A stretch of 39,211 bases of DNA, taken from assembly GCA_015066865.1 (NCBI GenBank), contig SVNQ01000015.1:1-39211 (forward strand), in the 5' to 3' direction. A program made the translations under genes and the position numbers. Below the pieces are notes generated by a model that worked only from the letters and a program-made list of their open reading frames with translations, had not been told where the DNA came from and made no database searches. Position 1 is the first letter of the stretch; each line of letters starts with the position of its first letter. This document shows positions 15,241-22,787 of this stretch, one piece after another. The stretch is from Ruminococcus sp. Lineage in GTDB: Bacteria; Bacillota; Clostridia; Oscillospirales; Ruminococcaceae.

Positions 15241-16094
15241 ACCTGACAAAGGAACAGATCATTGAAAAGGTCAGCCGTACACTGGTGGAAGCAGGTTCCA
15301 CATTCCGCGAGGACAAAAAGAATGCCTACCGTGCGGCAATCGAAAGGGAATCCAATCCGCAGGCAAAATGGGTACTCGAAACCATTCTTGAGAATGCAAC
15401 GGCTGCTGAGAGTCATTGCAGTCCCCTGTGCGATGACTCCGGCATTCCACACATGGTACTGGAAATCGGTGAGAATGTAGGAGTTACGGGGGCTATGCTC
15501 GATGCCATCCGCGAAGGAATTGCACAAGGGCTGCGCAGACTTCCCGGCAGACCCATGGGAATCATGGGAAATGATGCACAGAGAATAGATCAGTCGGGGG
15601 GATTGAATCCGGATTCCGCCGGTGTAGAGCCTGCGCCGCTTTTGATCCGCAGAACGGCTGACAATGTGTGCCGACTGCATATCATGATGTTCGGCGGCGG
15701 CCCTGCCATCCGTGCCAAGACCTACCGTGTATTCCACAAACACAACACGGATGTTGTACTTGATGAAATCATCGCTTGGTCAAAGGAAGCGGCTGCACAG
15801 CTCGGATGCACCCCCTGCACATTGGCGGTGGGAGTGGGTCGTTCGCATTTTGAAGCATCCTCCCTGATGATGCAGGCGCTTGTTGACGGCAGCTACACAC
15901 AGCAAAATGAGATGGAACAGCGCATCACAAACGCAGTCAACGAATCGAATATAGGCGCTTTAGGACTGCACGGAAACACCACAGTGCTTGCGACATTCAT
16001 GAAGGTTGGCCCACAGAGGGCAAGCGGCGTGCGCATTGTATGCGTGCGTCCCTGCTGCTGCTTTGAGCCGAGGATCGCAACGGTGGAATTATAA
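15237..16094 (+). CDS. Class I fumarase / L(+)-tartrate dehydratase-type alpha subunit
   Basis: The 285-residue catalytic partner of the beta subunit, expected to hold a [4Fe-4S] cluster. Recognisable parts are CSPLCDDSGIPHM (Cys within the position of the family CQDTG motif), CTPCTLAVGVG and IGALGLHGNTTVLATFMKVG. The family's usual KGGGSEN motif reads MFGGGPAIR here, and the C-terminus carries CVRPCCCFEPR. These departures, together with those in the beta subunit, suggest a divergent subfamily with its own substrate. It is the last gene of the operon, closed by a strong hairpin at 16147. Confidence 0.85.
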   Translation: MNLTKEQIIEKVSRTLVEAGSTFREDKKNAYRAAIERESNPQAKWVLETILENATAAESHCSPLCDDSGIPHMVLEIGENVGVTGAMLDAIREGIAQGLRRLPGRPMGIMGNDAQRIDQSGGLNPDSAGVEPAPLLIRRTADNVCRLHIMMFGGGPAIRAKTYRVFHKHNTDVVLDEIIAWSKEAAAQLGCTPCTLAVGVGRSHFEASSLMMQALVDGSYTQQNEMEQRITNAVNESNIGALGLHGNTTVLATFMKVGPQRASGVRIVCVRPCCCFEPRIATVEL

Positions 16095-16146
16095 AACATT
16101 CCCACAACGGAAACTTACATTTCCGAATGTTTCACCATAAAATACA

Positions 16147-16173
16147 AGCCGTGAAGAAATCTTCTTCACGGCT
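16147..16173 (+). terminator. Terminator of the six-gene operon, probably bidirectional
   Basis: A 12-bp stem (AGCCGTGAAGAA / TTCTTCACGGCT) with a 3-base loop is followed on the plus strand by CATCTTTTT. On the minus strand it is followed by TGTATTTTA and lies 17 bases after the stop of the gene at 16190, so it may serve both. Confidence 0.85.
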
Positions 16174-16189
16174 CATCTTTTTATGAATA

Positions 16190-16579
16190 TCAGAGAATTG
16201 AGTAAGTTAACAAGTCCAACGTCACGGTATGAAATCCTACAATTTTTGTATCCCAGCGGTCATACTCACCATCGCAGTTTGGATAGTTGTCGATCCACTG
16301 GTAAATCGGAAATTTCAGTATAATCCGACTGTTTCCTGCCTGACAGCATACATCTGTATATACTTCCTTGCCGCTTTCAACCGCTGGCGCTTTGCCGACA
16401 GCAACTCGTTCATCGTCCATATTGTAAAATTCCACGCTGCCTTCGGCTTGTACCACTGCTATGATATTCTCATTCTCGAAAAGAATCGTTGTTTCAGAAA
16501 TATATCCCGACGCCAGTTGAAATAATTTCTCACTTGTCTCCTTTTCACTGTTATATACAAAATCGATTTTTCTTGCCAT
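16190..16579 (-). CDS. Hypothetical protein, about 129 residues
   Basis: I do not recognise this gene. The product is predicted soluble, with no signal peptide or membrane segment, mixed alpha/beta in character, acidic and fairly rich in Tyr and Ile. The C-terminal half (ILKFPIYQWIDNYPNCDGEY and GFHTVTLDLLTYSIL) looks like a beta-rich fold. Start ATG 16579 is preferred because GGAG lies 9 bases upstream; in-frame ATGs at 16588 and 16594 would add 3 or 5 residues but lack a ribosome site. It stands alone between the terminators of two operons. Confidence 0.6.
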   Translation of the reverse strand: MARKIDFVYNSEKETSEKLFQLASGYISETTILFENENIIAVVQAEGSVEFYNMDDERVAVGKAPAVESGKEVYTDVCCQAGNSRIILKFPIYQWIDNYPNCDGEYDRWDTKIVGFHTVTLDLLTYSIL

Positions 16580-16654
16580 CGTACTCATCTCCATTCTTTT
16601 GACATTTGCATCATTAGAGCAAAAAGTCTAAAAATTCAATGCAAAGGAAACAAA

Positions 16655-16684
16655 GCCGCTTCTGACGCAAACATCAAAAGCGGC
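16655..16684 (-). terminator. Terminator of the glg operon
   Basis: The stem GCCGCTT / AAGCGGC extends inward with one mismatch. On the minus strand it is followed by TTTGTTTCCTTTG. It begins 12 bases after the glgA stop codon. Confidence 0.75.
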
Positions 16685-16696
16685 ATTGTCATACTT

Positions 16697-18121
16697 TTAG
16701 TTGCCGCAAAGTTCCTGATAGAGTGCAATATATACATCCGCAGATGCATCCCAGCTGTAATCACACTGCATTGCACGTTTCATCAGAGCCTTCCAGCCCT
16801 TTTCATCATCATAACTTGCCCTTGCCCTTGCACAGGCATCAAGCATGTCATGTGCATTGTAAGTCTTGAATGTAAATCCATAGCCATCACCGTTTCCGTC
16901 ATCCTTGACAGAATCACGCAAACCGCCGGTTTCACGGACGATCGGAAGCGTTCCGTATCGCATTGCCACCATCTGTGCCAGACCGCAGGGCTCACTCTGC
17001 GACGGCATGAGGAACATATCCGCACCAGCATAGATCTTTCTTGCCAATTCCGGACGGAAGCCCAGTGTAACACTGACCTGTTCGGGATAGCGGAACTGCA
17101 TTTCCGAGAAGAAATCCTCGTAGATCTTCTCACCACTTCCCAGAATGGCGAATTTATAGCCAAGCTTGAGAATATCCTCAAACACATAGCGGATCAAATC
17201 CACGCCCTTGTGCGATACAAAGCGAGTCACAATGCCAATTACGGGCTCATCTCCCTCACGCAGACCGAGTTCCGAAAGCAGTGCTTCCTTGCATGCCTTC
17301 TTCCCTGCCGGCTTTGCGGCACTGAATGTCTTTGCAATCAATGTATCCTTTGCCGGATCATACAGCTTAGTATCAATTCCATTCAAAATACCGGAAAGTT
17401 TCTGTTTTTTATTCACCAGAATACGATCAAGACCATGCGCATACCACGGATCAAGGATCTCCCATGCGTAGCTTGGGCTGACTGTGGTGATCCGGTCCGC
17501 TGTTTCGATTGCACCCTTCATCATGTTGATCGAACCGTCATATTCCAGCATCCCCATGTGGTAGAGCGGAATGCCCATGACTTCGTTCAGCACTTCCCTG
17601 CCGAAATTTCCCTGATACTGGATATTATGGATCGTGAACACATGCTTAAGATTCTGATAGCCCTGCTGATATTTGTAGAACACCTGATAAAAGACGGGGA
17701 TCAAGGCTGTCTGCCAGTCATTGCCGTGGATAATATCCGGTGTAAAATCAATGTATCGAAGCATTTCCAGAACTGCACGGGAGAAAAATACAAATCGCTC
17801 GCAATCATCATAGAATCCGTACAAGCCTTCACGTCCGAAATAGTAATCATTGTCTACAAAATAATAGGTCATGCCGTCCCAATCGGCAGTGTAAATACCG
17901 CAATACTGTTTTCTCCACGAAACATCTACGGTGATATTGGTCAGAAATGTCAGCTTTTCACGCAAATCCGGACGAATGGATTGATAAAGCGGCATTACCA
18001 CACGGCACTCGTGCCCCTTACTGCTGATCGCAGCAGGAAGTGAGCCGATGACATCTGCCAGACCGCCGGAAGCAGCAAACGGTACTGCCTCACTTGCGGC
18101 AAAGAGAATATTCAAATCCAT
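16697..18121 (-). CDS. glgA: Glycogen synthase (ADP-glucose dependent, GT5)
   Basis: A 474-residue enzyme that extends alpha-1,4-glucan chains from ADP-glucose. It has the GT5 N-terminal start (MDLNILFAASEAVPFAASGG), the acceptor-side HGNDWQTALIP and HNIQYQG, and the C-terminal donor motif PSQSEPCGLAQMVAMRYG with the catalytic Glu, then RETGGLRDSV. The family KTGGL loop, whose Lys contacts ADP-glucose in E. coli, reads AASGGL here; this may be a clade variant. It is the last gene of glgBCDA. Eleven bases separate it from the glgD stop, and AGGAGG-type bases precede ATG 18121. Confidence 0.96.
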   Translation of the reverse strand: MDLNILFAASEAVPFAASGGLADVIGSLPAAISSKGHECRVVMPLYQSIRPDLREKLTFLTNITVDVSWRKQYCGIYTADWDGMTYYFVDNDYYFGREGLYGFYDDCERFVFFSRAVLEMLRYIDFTPDIIHGNDWQTALIPVFYQVFYKYQQGYQNLKHVFTIHNIQYQGNFGREVLNEVMGIPLYHMGMLEYDGSINMMKGAIETADRITTVSPSYAWEILDPWYAHGLDRILVNKKQKLSGILNGIDTKLYDPAKDTLIAKTFSAAKPAGKKACKEALLSELGLREGDEPVIGIVTRFVSHKGVDLIRYVFEDILKLGYKFAILGSGEKIYEDFFSEMQFRYPEQVSVTLGFRPELARKIYAGADMFLMPSQSEPCGLAQMVAMRYGTLPIVRETGGLRDSVKDDGNGDGYGFTFKTYNAHDMLDACARARASYDDEKGWKALMKRAMQCDYSWDASADVYIALYQELCGN

Positions 18122-18132
18122 TCACCTCCTGA

Positions 18133-19257
18133 TCAAAGCTTTGCATTCTTACTGATATAAATCGGGTAGGTTTCCGAACCTGTCAGAACACGTCCATCCG
18201 AAACTTCCACATTTTTATCGGCAATGATATTGCTCAGCGAGCAGTCCTTGCCTACCTTTGTTCCCTGCTGAAGCACACAGTTCTTCAGAACACTGCCCTT
18301 TTCTACCTTAACTCCACGGAACAGAATACAGTTTTCAACCGTACCCTCAATCACGCAGCCATCGGCAATCAAGGAATTCTTCACCTTGGCATCCAGTCCG
18401 TATTTCGCAGGGGGATTGTCACCGATCTTTGTATACACCGGTGCAGAGGGTTTGAACAGGGCATTGCGGTTCTTTTCATCAAGCAGGGCAAGGTTTGCGT
18501 CGAAATAGCTCTTGACGCTGTCGATCCTGCTGAAATAACCCGTATGCTCATAACCCATGAACTTGTATTCATTCAGTCTTGCCTGCAGGCAGTCACGAAT
18601 CAGGCTGTACTGACTCTTGCTTGCTGCGTCTCTGACAAGCTTTCTCAGGAAATCCTTGCTCATCACAAACATATCCAGACAGATGTTGCATTCGCCTGAG
18701 ATCTGCGGATCAATCATTACATTGCGGATTCTGCCATCCTCGTCCATTTCAAGAACATCCACGCAGGAGCCGCTGTCCTCACTGTACAGATACTTGCCAT
18801 AAATGGCTGTAATATCCGCACCTGTCTTGATGTGCTGCGCCACAACTGCATTGAAATCAATTGTGGTCACATAGTCACAGTCGGACATTACAACATATTC
18901 TGCCTTAGAATGCTCAAGGAAGCTCCAGACATTGTTCAGTGCTTCCAGACGGCCTCTGTAAACACCGCCGCCCTCCTGACTGAAGGGGGGCAGAAGGTGC
19001 AGTCCACCCTTCTTTCTTGCCAGATCCCATTCTCTGCCGGAACCCAGATGATCCAGCAGGGAGCCATAGTTGGACTTTGTGATAACGCCGACTTCATAAA
19101 TTCCGGAATTTACCATGCTGGAAAGCGGAAAGTCGATCAGGCGGTATCTTCCGCCGAACATGATGGAACCCATGGTTCTGTGCTTTGTTAAATCTATTAC
19201 GGTAGAATCATGCAAACTTGCAAAAATCAAACCAAGAACATTATTATTTACGCCCAT
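18133..19257 (-). CDS. glgD: Glucose-1-phosphate adenylyltransferase, GlgD subunit
   Basis: A 374-residue non-catalytic or regulatory partner of GlgC, found beside it in Firmicutes. It keeps the nucleotidyltransferase fold (FGGRYRLIDFPLSSMVNSGI, VVMSDCDYVTTID) and the C-terminal left-handed beta-helix (VENCILFRGVKVEKGSVLKN). It lacks the GGQGSRL pyrophosphate loop seen in GlgC: the N-terminus reads NNVLGLIFASLHDSTVIDLT. ATG 19257 is chosen because AAGGAGG lies 8 bases upstream. A longer in-frame start at 19314 overlaps glgC and has no ribosome site. The gap to glgC is 13 bases. Confidence 0.95.
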   Translation of the reverse strand: MGVNNNVLGLIFASLHDSTVIDLTKHRTMGSIMFGGRYRLIDFPLSSMVNSGIYEVGVITKSNYGSLLDHLGSGREWDLARKKGGLHLLPPFSQEGGGVYRGRLEALNNVWSFLEHSKAEYVVMSDCDYVTTIDFNAVVAQHIKTGADITAIYGKYLYSEDSGSCVDVLEMDEDGRIRNVMIDPQISGECNICLDMFVMSKDFLRKLVRDAASKSQYSLIRDCLQARLNEYKFMGYEHTGYFSRIDSVKSYFDANLALLDEKNRNALFKPSAPVYTKIGDNPPAKYGLDAKVKNSLIADGCVIEGTVENCILFRGVKVEKGSVLKNCVLQQGTKVGKDCSLSNIIADKNVEVSDGRVLTGSETYPIYISKNAKL

Positions 19258-19270
19258 TTGCGATGCCTCC

Positions 19271-20473
19271 TTACACATTTTCAGAAATAATTTGTTTTGG
19301 AAGAACGGCAGCATTTTCAGAAACCGTCACATTATGTCCGACTACTGCAATGCCCCAATCATCTCTGTTCTCAACACATTCAGGGCTGCATCCGATCTTT
19401 GCACCGGATTCTACAACGCAATTCTCGCCGACAATTGCATATTCCACAACTGCACCGGATTTAACTACTGTGCCGGGCATCAGGATACTGTAATTTACCA
19501 CTGCACCTTCCTCGATCGTAACACCGGAGAAAATGACAGAGAAATCCACCTGTCCGTTGATATTGCTGCCCTCAGTGATCATGGAATTTTCAATATGTGC
19601 GCTTTCTCCGATATACTGCGGAGGCATATTATTGTGGCGTGCATAGATCTTCCACTTCGGATCGTAGAGATCCAGCGGTACGCTGGGACTCAGCAGATCC
19701 ATATTGGCTTCCCAGAGGCTGTCCAGTGTGCCGACATCCTTCCAGTAACCCTCAAATGTGTATGCGTACAGACGTTCATTATTTGCGAGCATTGCAGGAA
19801 TAATATCCTTACCAAAGTCCTTGGATCCTGTATTTGCATTCTCATTTTCAATCAGATAATGCTTGAGCTTGCTCCATGTGAACACATAGATACCCATGGA
19901 AGCCAGTGTGGACTTGGGCTGTGCGGGCTTTTCGGTGAAATCAACCACTCTGTTTTCAGCATCGCAGGTCATGATACCAAAACGGGACGCTTCCTCCATC
20001 GGAACGTCGATTACCGCAATTGTACCATCTGCATTGTTCTTCTCATGGTATTCCACAAGCTTGGAATAGTCCATTTTATAGATATGGTCACCGCCCAGTA
20101 CAATCACATATTCCGGATCATAACGTTCGATAAACCGCATATTCTGATAGATTGCATTTGCGGTGCCCTGGAACCAGTCCGCACCTTCCTTTGTTTCAAA
20201 TGGAGAAAGCACATGCACACCGCCGTACATTTTGTCCAAATCCCACGGCTGACCGTTTCCGATATAATCATTGAGAACAAGCGGCTGATACTGCGTCAAT
20301 ACACCCACGGTATCAATTCCGGAATTGGTACAGTTTGACAGCGCAAAGTCAATGATACGGTATTTACCGCCGTAAGGAACCGCCGGCTTTGCAACATTCT
20401 GTGTCAGTGCATAAAGTCTGCTGCCCTGACCGCCTGCCAGAAGCATTGCGATGCATTTCTTTTTTGCGTTCAT
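19271..20473 (-). CDS. glgC: Glucose-1-phosphate adenylyltransferase, catalytic subunit
   Basis: A 400-residue enzyme making ADP-glucose and pyrophosphate from ATP and glucose-1-phosphate, the committed step of bacterial glycogen synthesis. Visible: [14 protein letters not shown] (nucleotide loop), [27 protein letters not shown], the metal-site [17 protein letters not shown] and YWKDVGT. The left-handed beta-helix follows from about residue 290. ATG 20473 follows AGGAGG. It is second in glgBCDA, 37 bases after the glgB stop. Confidence 0.97.
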   Translation of the reverse strand: MNAKKKCIAMLLAGGQGSRLYALTQNVAKPAVPYGGKYRIIDFALSNCTNSGIDTVGVLTQYQPLVLNDYIGNGQPWDLDKMYGGVHVLSPFETKEGADWFQGTANAIYQNMRFIERYDPEYVIVLGGDHIYKMDYSKLVEYHEKNNADGTIAVIDVPMEEASRFGIMTCDAENRVVDFTEKPAQPKSTLASMGIYVFTWSKLKHYLIENENANTGSKDFGKDIIPAMLANNERLYAYTFEGYWKDVGTLDSLWEANMDLLSPSVPLDLYDPKWKIYARHNNMPPQYIGESAHIENSMITEGSNINGQVDFSVIFSGVTIEEGAVVNYSILMPGTVVKSGAVVEYAIVGENCVVESGAKIGCSPECVENRDDWGIAVVGHNVTVSENAAVLPKQIISENV

Positions 20474-20510
20474 AATATTCCTCCTAAAAATACAGTTTTG
20501 CTATATATGA

Positions 20511-22478
20511 TTATTCTGTTTTGGCTTCTTTTTCGGGTTTATTCGTTTTACGCTTCTTTTCCTGTTCTTCCGTGATGCTGAACTTATCTTCCTTTACACG
20601 GCGAAGATACAGCACTGAAAGTGCGGGCAGCGTCAGAGAAATACACTGATCAAATCCATGCATGCCATATTCGATGGATTCATAATTTTCCAGTGCCAGA
20701 CCTTGTCCGCCAAATTCCTTTGCGTCCGTACTGAACAGCAGTTCGTATTCTCCCTCAAAGGGCACACCGATCTTATAATCTTCTCTGGTCACGGGAACAA
20801 AATTGCACACAGCAATCACTTCACTGCCGTCATCCGCAATTCTGCGGAATGCAATGACGCTCTGCTTATAATCGTCATGTGAAATCCAGCTAAAACCGCT
20901 CCATGAATCATCATTGTCCCAGAATGCCGGAGTTTCCAGATAAAGCTTGTTCAGTTTCTTTGCAAATTCCCATGTCTGTCGATGTTCATCCTGTTCCAGA
21001 AGCTCCCAGTCAAGCTGTGTCTGATAATTCCACTCGTTTTTTTGTGCAAACTCCTGTCCCATAAAAAGCATTTTCTTACCGGGATGCGCCATCATGTAGG
21101 CAAGGAACGCACGGTAGGATGAGAACTTATCACGTTCATATCCGGGCATTTTATTGAGCATGGAGCACTTTCCATAAACGATCTCATCATGGGAGATCGG
21201 CAGGATATAATTCTCAGAGAAACAATAGAAGAACGAGAATGTGAGCTTATCATGGTTGAATGCACGGTAGATCGGATCAAGTGACATGTACTGCAGCATG
21301 TCATTCATCCAGCCCATATTCCACTTGAAATTAAAGCCCAGACCGCCAATGTCCGTCGGTTTTGTCACGAGCGGCCATGCGGTGGATTCTTCTGCGATCA
21401 TCAATACATCAGGATGCTTTGCAAAAACAGCTTCGTTGAGGTGGCGGAAAAATTCAACAGCTTCCAGATTTTCGTTGCCGCCGTTGATATTGGCACTCCA
21501 CTCGCCGTCACGTCTGTCGTAATCAAGATACAGCATGGACGCAACCGCATCCACACGCAGACCATCCAGATGAAATTCATCAAGCCAGTAGCATGCACTG
21601 GAAATCAGGAAGGAACAAACCTCACCCTTTCCATAGTCGAACACTCTGGTACCCCATGACTTATGTTCCATCTTCTTCGGATCGGTATATTCATAGCAGT
21701 AACTGCCGTCAAATTCGCACAGACCTGATGCATCCTTCGGGAAATGCGCCGGAACCCAGTCGAGAATGACACCAATGCCTGCCTGATGGAACAGATCTAT
21801 CATCTCTCTGAACTGGTCAGGGGTTCCATAACGTGACGTAGGAGCATAGTAACCCGTTACCTGATAGCCCCATGAACCGTCATACGGAAACTCTGTCAGC
21901 GGCATGAACTCAACATGCGTATAGGACATCTCCTGCATATACGGGATCATCTGTTTTGCGAATGTTACATAATCCAGGACGGATCCATCGGATGTGTGTT
22001 TCCATGAGTCCAGATGCACTTCGTATACATTCATCGGACGCTTGTACACAACCTGTTTTTTCTTGGATGCAAGCCATTGTTCATCATGCCATGTGTAATT
22101 GCTTTCATAAATCTTGGATGCAGTCGCCGGTCTGGTCTCAAAATGCACAGCATAGGGATCGGACTTCATCAGAATCTGCCCCGATTGCGTTTCGATACTG
22201 TATTTATACGCATCAAACTGCTGCAGACCGTCAATTACGGCTTCCCAGATACCATCGGCGATACGATACATGGTGTGGCTTTCACGCTGCCATTGGTTAA
22301 AATCACCTACGACTGAAATACTCTTTGCTCTCGGCGCCCAGACACGAAAACGATGCCTGCTCACACCATCTTCCGTGATGCGATGCACGCCGAAAAATTT
22401 ATATGCTTCATTATTTTTCCCTTGAAAAAACAAATAAAGCGGGAAATCATTAGGATTGGTTGTAGAATTCATATTCAT
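20511..22478 (-). CDS. glgB: 1,4-alpha-glucan branching enzyme (GH13)
   Basis: A 655-residue enzyme that cuts alpha-1,4 chains and rejoins them through alpha-1,6 bonds. An N-terminal CBM48-type domain (FRVWAPRAKSISVVGDFNQW) is followed by the GH13 barrel: VILDWVPAHF, GLRVDAVASMLYLDY (nucleophile Asp), MIAEESTAWP (acid/base Glu) and PISHDEIVYGK (transition-state Asp), and then the C-terminal beta domain. The last ~25 residues are a Lys/Glu-rich tail, which is unusual and probably disordered. ATG 22478 follows AAGGGGG. It is the first gene of the operon. Confidence 0.97.
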   Translation of the reverse strand: MNMNSTTNPNDFPLYLFFQGKNNEAYKFFGVHRITEDGVSRHRFRVWAPRAKSISVVGDFNQWQRESHTMYRIADGIWEAVIDGLQQFDAYKYSIETQSGQILMKSDPYAVHFETRPATASKIYESNYTWHDEQWLASKKKQVVYKRPMNVYEVHLDSWKHTSDGSVLDYVTFAKQMIPYMQEMSYTHVEFMPLTEFPYDGSWGYQVTGYYAPTSRYGTPDQFREMIDLFHQAGIGVILDWVPAHFPKDASGLCEFDGSYCYEYTDPKKMEHKSWGTRVFDYGKGEVCSFLISSACYWLDEFHLDGLRVDAVASMLYLDYDRRDGEWSANINGGNENLEAVEFFRHLNEAVFAKHPDVLMIAEESTAWPLVTKPTDIGGLGFNFKWNMGWMNDMLQYMSLDPIYRAFNHDKLTFSFFYCFSENYILPISHDEIVYGKCSMLNKMPGYERDKFSSYRAFLAYMMAHPGKKMLFMGQEFAQKNEWNYQTQLDWELLEQDEHRQTWEFAKKLNKLYLETPAFWDNDDSWSGFSWISHDDYKQSVIAFRRIADDGSEVIAVCNFVPVTREDYKIGVPFEGEYELLFSTDAKEFGGQGLALENYESIEYGMHGFDQCISLTLPALSVLYLRRVKEDKFSITEEQEKKRKTNKPEKEAKTE

Positions 22479-22500
22479 GGTTTCGCCCCCTTATACATCT

Positions 22501-22529
22501 ATTGTATCAGAAATCCCGAATAGTTGCAA
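22501..22529 (-). promoter_or_regulatory. Sigma-A promoter of glgBCDA
   Basis: Minus strand: TTGCAA (22529-22524), 17-bp spacer, TACAAT (22506-22501). The leader before the glgB ATG is short, about 15 bases. Confidence 0.7.
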
Positions 22530-22728
22530 GAGTTTTCAATTTATGTGTTGGAATTTCATAGAGTATGATAATATTACGTCTATTTTTTTGTGCATTCCGA
22601 CGATTTTTTGTCTATTAACATGGTAAAAGGCAATGGTATTTCTGAGTTTTTTGTACAGAGTATCGGAATAAGCATGTATGGGGGTATACCGAACTGATAG
22701 AAATTACAAATTTTGCACATAAATGGCT

Positions 22729-22751
22729 GTTGTGAGGCAGCGCCTCACAAC
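22729..22751 (-). terminator. Hairpin after spoIIE
   Basis: A perfect 10-bp stem (GTTGTGAGGC / GCCTCACAAC) with a 3-base loop, 36 bases after the spoIIE stop. The minus-strand tail AGCCATTTATG is a poor U-run. Confidence 0.55.
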
Positions 22752-22787
22752 ACCTTTCTATCTGTTTTTGACGGAAACAGGATTCCC

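Larger units (their letters stand above)
22479..22787. other. Intergenic region between glgB and spoIIE
   Basis: About 310 bases with no supported gene. It holds the glgB promoter and a terminator hairpin for spoIIE, both listed separately. The AT-rich middle (about 22540-22720) shows nothing I can name. Confidence 0.75.

Noticed and set aside
19115..20338. A 407-codon plus-strand open frame
   Set aside because: It is antisense to glgC and glgD and has no domain pattern.
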